The translations under genes were made by a program, and so were the position numbers. Positions 60,873 through 64,000 of a DNA stretch of 64,000 nt are shown here, one piece after another. The notes under the pieces were generated by a model. The model was not told the origin of the DNA. It worked only from the letters and a program-made list of their open reading frames with translations, and ran no database searches. Numbering within the stretch: the stretch's first letter is position 1; the number at the start of each line of letters is the position of its first letter. This DNA is from Aquila chrysaetos chrysaetos (Eukaryota > Chordata > Aves > Accipitriformes > Accipitridae), in contig NC_044007.1 in the NCBI RefSeq assembly GCF_900496995.4, positions 74,376,742 through 74,440,741 of the forward strand. Reading direction: 5' to 3'.

Positions 60873-63800
60873 ACTTCAAATAAATCTCTGGTCACCTAAT
60901 GATTCAGATAAGCTCTGGATGCTGCTGCCCATCTTTGGTTGACAGTCATGCCAGTAGCTCTACATCACTGATGAAAATGGTAGAGGGACTTTGTCCACTC
61001 CTAGCTCGGTCACAGTTTTCTTTTTGACTTTCCTATATTGTAATCTGTTCCATGCTTGCCTCCAACAGCCCAGCATGGTTCTTTTCCTGGTGAGGTCTCT
61101 CAGAAACCACCTCAGAAACTCTTTATCTAACCAAAGACTTGTGGAAATCTATGTATCATCTACTTTGCTTTATGTTCTTTATATGTTCCTGCAATTTTAT
61201 CTTGTACTTTAACTCTTATTCAGCCCCCTAAAAAGAGTACTGTGTTCCATATATTATGGATGTTGCGTATCAGGGCAGGAGCCATCACACAGCTCTTGGG
61301 TCAGTTCCTAGTTCTCCATCTGTTGCCATCTGAACTGATCTCCACCTTGAAATCCTATCTGCAGTAACATAAAGACATGCAAGTACTGGCTGGGGAAGGC
61401 TAGGAGATAGCCATACAACTCTATTTATTTATTTCTATTTATTTACTTAAGTAATATGCTCAACAATTAAAAAAAGGAAAAAAAAAAAAAGCCCACGGAA
61501 ATACCCAATCCCATTAACTCAAGCTTTCCTGAAGTTCCCATTCTTGTTCTATTATTACTAGAATTAGCACTTAGTCAACAAATACATTAAGCTCATTTTT
61601 AATAGAAACGTGTACTGCAATATATAGGTATATATTTGAAAATCAAAAGGATGTAGTAAGAAGTTTCATTTTGTAGTAGCTGTCAGGCGTTATCTCTCAC
61701 TTCTCAAAGGATGACTTCCCAGAACTAATTTCATTGAAAAGGCAAATTGCAAAGTGCTTTTTATCTGTTATGTGTATTAAAAGAAACAATGGTTTGTTAC
61801 AGCCATCAAAACTTCATTTCAGAATGAGAGTTTCAGGCGTTTAGGAAGCTGCCTCACTTCTTATGGTGAATACCAAACCAGTCTGAGCCTGAAGAAGAGA
61901 TTAATTAGGGGAGGAAAACCAACATGCACCTGTGCTTCTAGGGGCCAAGAAGTCATGAAGACAAGACAAGTTATTCTGTAAGTTCTTGAAAAAAAAAAAA
62001 AAAGAAAATGAAATCTCAAACACCTGGGTGCCAGTAATAGCAATATATGGGAATATATGGAGATTTTGTCTTATGGAAACTGAAAAATGGACTTTTTATG
62101 CTTCATTCACTGTTCATATAATGTGCTCCTTTAAATGAAAAATTAAAGACAATCATGTCAATGCCTATGGAAGCAAGGTGGGATTTCTCTTTCTCTGGAA
62201 GCAATTGCTAAGGAAGACAGAGAGGCTTTCAGAGGCTGTAGAGGACAGCCTGCTCAGAGGGGTCTGGAAACCCATGGACTGAGAAATTTCTCAGACTGAG
62301 AAAAAGGGACTGCCTTTTAGGGAACCAGTTTTCACAAACAAGGAAAATAACCTTTCTAGCATTTGCTGCAACTTGAAGTCATTGATTCATCTGAAATCAA
62401 GCCAGGAATCAAGGACCCACCGGCAAGGACACAGGAGGCGAGAGCAGGGACAGTTATCCTCCATGTAGTTCTATTCTGTCTGAGCAAGTCACTTGAGATT
62501 TCTTGATTTAGAAAATTTATTCTTATTTCACATTATCCTTTAAATAAAACTTTGTTCTTTTGGAATTTAAAAGCTTTTCATTGTCTTTACAGATGTTATT
62601 GTAGTGGTCTTTTAAGTGATGGGAGGGGAAATTATAATTAGATCTACTTCAAATATTTAGCTGATTTGGTTCCTGTCATGAAGAAGAATTATTAATTCTC
62701 CATATTCTGTGTGGGTGTATCAAGCCTACAAAAACTGTGTGTGGTTACAGTGTGCAGTGGGCACTCTTTCCCCAATAAAAAAATGAACTTCTCTGAGTTG
62801 TCTTCAGAGGTCAGGCTTTGATGAGATTTGGTGCAATGTAAACAGCTACGTGTGACTTCCACTCTAAAACCAGTCCAGCTCTAAAGTTAGAGGGCATTCA
62901 GGAGGTTCCTCTATTTCTGAAATACTAAAAAATATTGCTAATTGTAACTATGTAGTTCTATCAGAACTCAGTGGCAATAATATTTTAAAAATAATTAGGA
63001 TTTAGACTGTAATGAAGAATGAGAGTGGTTGATACAACCACAGCTCTTCCATCAGAGGTACAGCCAAGGGTTTTACCTGCTCATGTTGGTGACAGGGCTG
63101 CCAGCAGTTCTGGAAGCATGAGGACAGCAGGGCAAGTACTTGCATATTGCCTGTGCCTGGGAAGGACTTTCAAGATGCACCAATTCTTCTTATTTTGTAA
63201 GCAGGTTAGACCACAAGTCCCTTTTAGAGGGGGTGTTGTCAACAATATTATTTGCACTTCTCGGGGGGTGAGTCCTTCTTGGAGCATGGCAGTACAGGAA
63301 GAAGGGGAAATGAAATCTCTGAATCTTCTTTTAGTGTCTTGCAAACAATCCAATTACTAGGGTTGGAAACTTTATTTCCTATCTGAATATCATAGCAGAG
63401 CTGTAATGAAAGAAATGTAATTCATCATCCCTCCATGTTCTGTGGGCAGCGTTTAACAGTGATTTCACTCACTTTACCTTACAATGTACTTTTCTCCCCT
63501 GTCAATTTCTTAATATCACACAGCTTATTGTATAGCCTACCTGGTTCCCGTGATTACAAGGTAACACACTAATCTAGCATTTTATGATGGAATGGGAAAA
63601 ATGCACTCTTTAACTATTTACTATTTGTGTGGATTTCTTTTTTTTATGTTTTTTTTTCTTACGTTGGAAGATGGTACGTTGTTAAGTCCATACAAGTAAT
63701 TTTGAGGGTGGCCACAGAAGACTAAATTTGAGGTTTTATTTCCATTCTTACAACAGACAAGTTCATGCCTTTCTGCAGACTGTGGTGAAGAGCAGGCACA

Positions 63801-64000
63801 TTCTTTTTTGTTTCTTGGGCAAATTATCAACCTATTTTCTGTTACCCACATCTGAGGGGTACCAAACCATTTCCTCCCCAGAACTTTTGTCACATGCCTC
63901 GGATGCTCTTACATGGAAGGCACAGGTGTGTCTGTACCCACAACACTCTTTCAACTTGTAGTTGTTTCATAGTATGGCTGGCATTGAAGCTCTGGGATTG
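60873..64000. other. Unique AT-rich non-coding DNA
   Basis: No gene is supported up to the window edge. A13 lies at 61478-61490, A15 at 61989-62003, and a perfect 16-bp palindrome CTGAGAAATTTCTCAG at 62279-62294. A 113-codon + frame at 63019-63360 has no recognisable domain. Confidence 0.55.
61989..62003 (+). repeat. A15 tract
   Basis: Fifteen consecutive A, no associated retrocopy. Confidence 0.88.

Noticed and set aside
62279..62294. Perfect 16-bp palindrome CTGAGAAATTTCTCAG
   Set aside because: No repeated occurrence in the window and no associated feature; expected occasionally by chance.
1..64000. Search for CRISPR arrays, tRNA/rRNA genes, operons and phage-like modules
   Set aside because: No regularly spaced repeats, no tRNA-like B box with cloverleaf context, and no prokaryotic gene organisation; the window is vertebrate nuclear DNA.

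Overview
The window looks like avian nuclear DNA from a gene-poor region, either intergenic or inside a long intron. The evidence is the repeat content: a CR1 LINE 3' end with its diagnostic ATTCTATG-type tail, a second CR1 reverse-transcriptase fragment, and two solo LTRs of a TGTCCTGG-type family that I recall as common in neoavian genomes. There are no mammalian SINEs or L1. The species cannot be told from the sequence. Base composition is AT-rich with many homopolymer runs, broken by a few short GC/CpG-rich patches.

Layout. 1-10.6 kb: unique AT-rich DNA with one possible ancient amniote repeat near 0.9 kb. 10.66-11.66 kb: a CpG-rich patch of unknown nature. 11.7-18 kb: unique DNA with a weak MIR/CORE-SINE-like trace. 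18.05-18.43 kb: CR1 3' end, + strand. 20.0-20.44 kb: a second CpG-rich patch. 23.9-24.0 kb: a CCAAT box and a consensus splice donor that might mark a non-coding first exon. 26.66-28.22 kb: a composite endogenous-retrovirus remnant, sense on the minus strand, with an internal tandem duplication. 30.7 kb: an old CR1-like fragment. 31.2-31.5 kb: a small GC-richer patch open in two frames. 42.31-42.87 kb and 48.57-49.16 kb: two solo LTRs of one family, each with a perfect 5-bp target-site duplication. 46.6-47.29 kb: a second remnant of the 26.7 kb retrovirus family, in opposite orientation. 58.1-58.9 kb: a frameshifted CR1 reverse-transcriptase fragment, minus strand. 60.77 kb: a second possible copy of the ancient repeat. 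The rest is unique sequence in which I see nothing.

No protein-coding gene, rRNA, tRNA or CRISPR array can be supported. The open frames in the window are short (at most 196 codons). The longest lie in transposable elements or CpG-rich patches, where chance frames are expected, and none shows a recognisable protein family except the CR1 reverse transcriptase. The genes therefore do not form a system. The interest lies in retroelement history (solo LTR formation, recombinant LTR/leader combinations, inverted copies about 20 kb apart) and in a few unexplained CpG-rich patches. I found no evidence for a new biological system.
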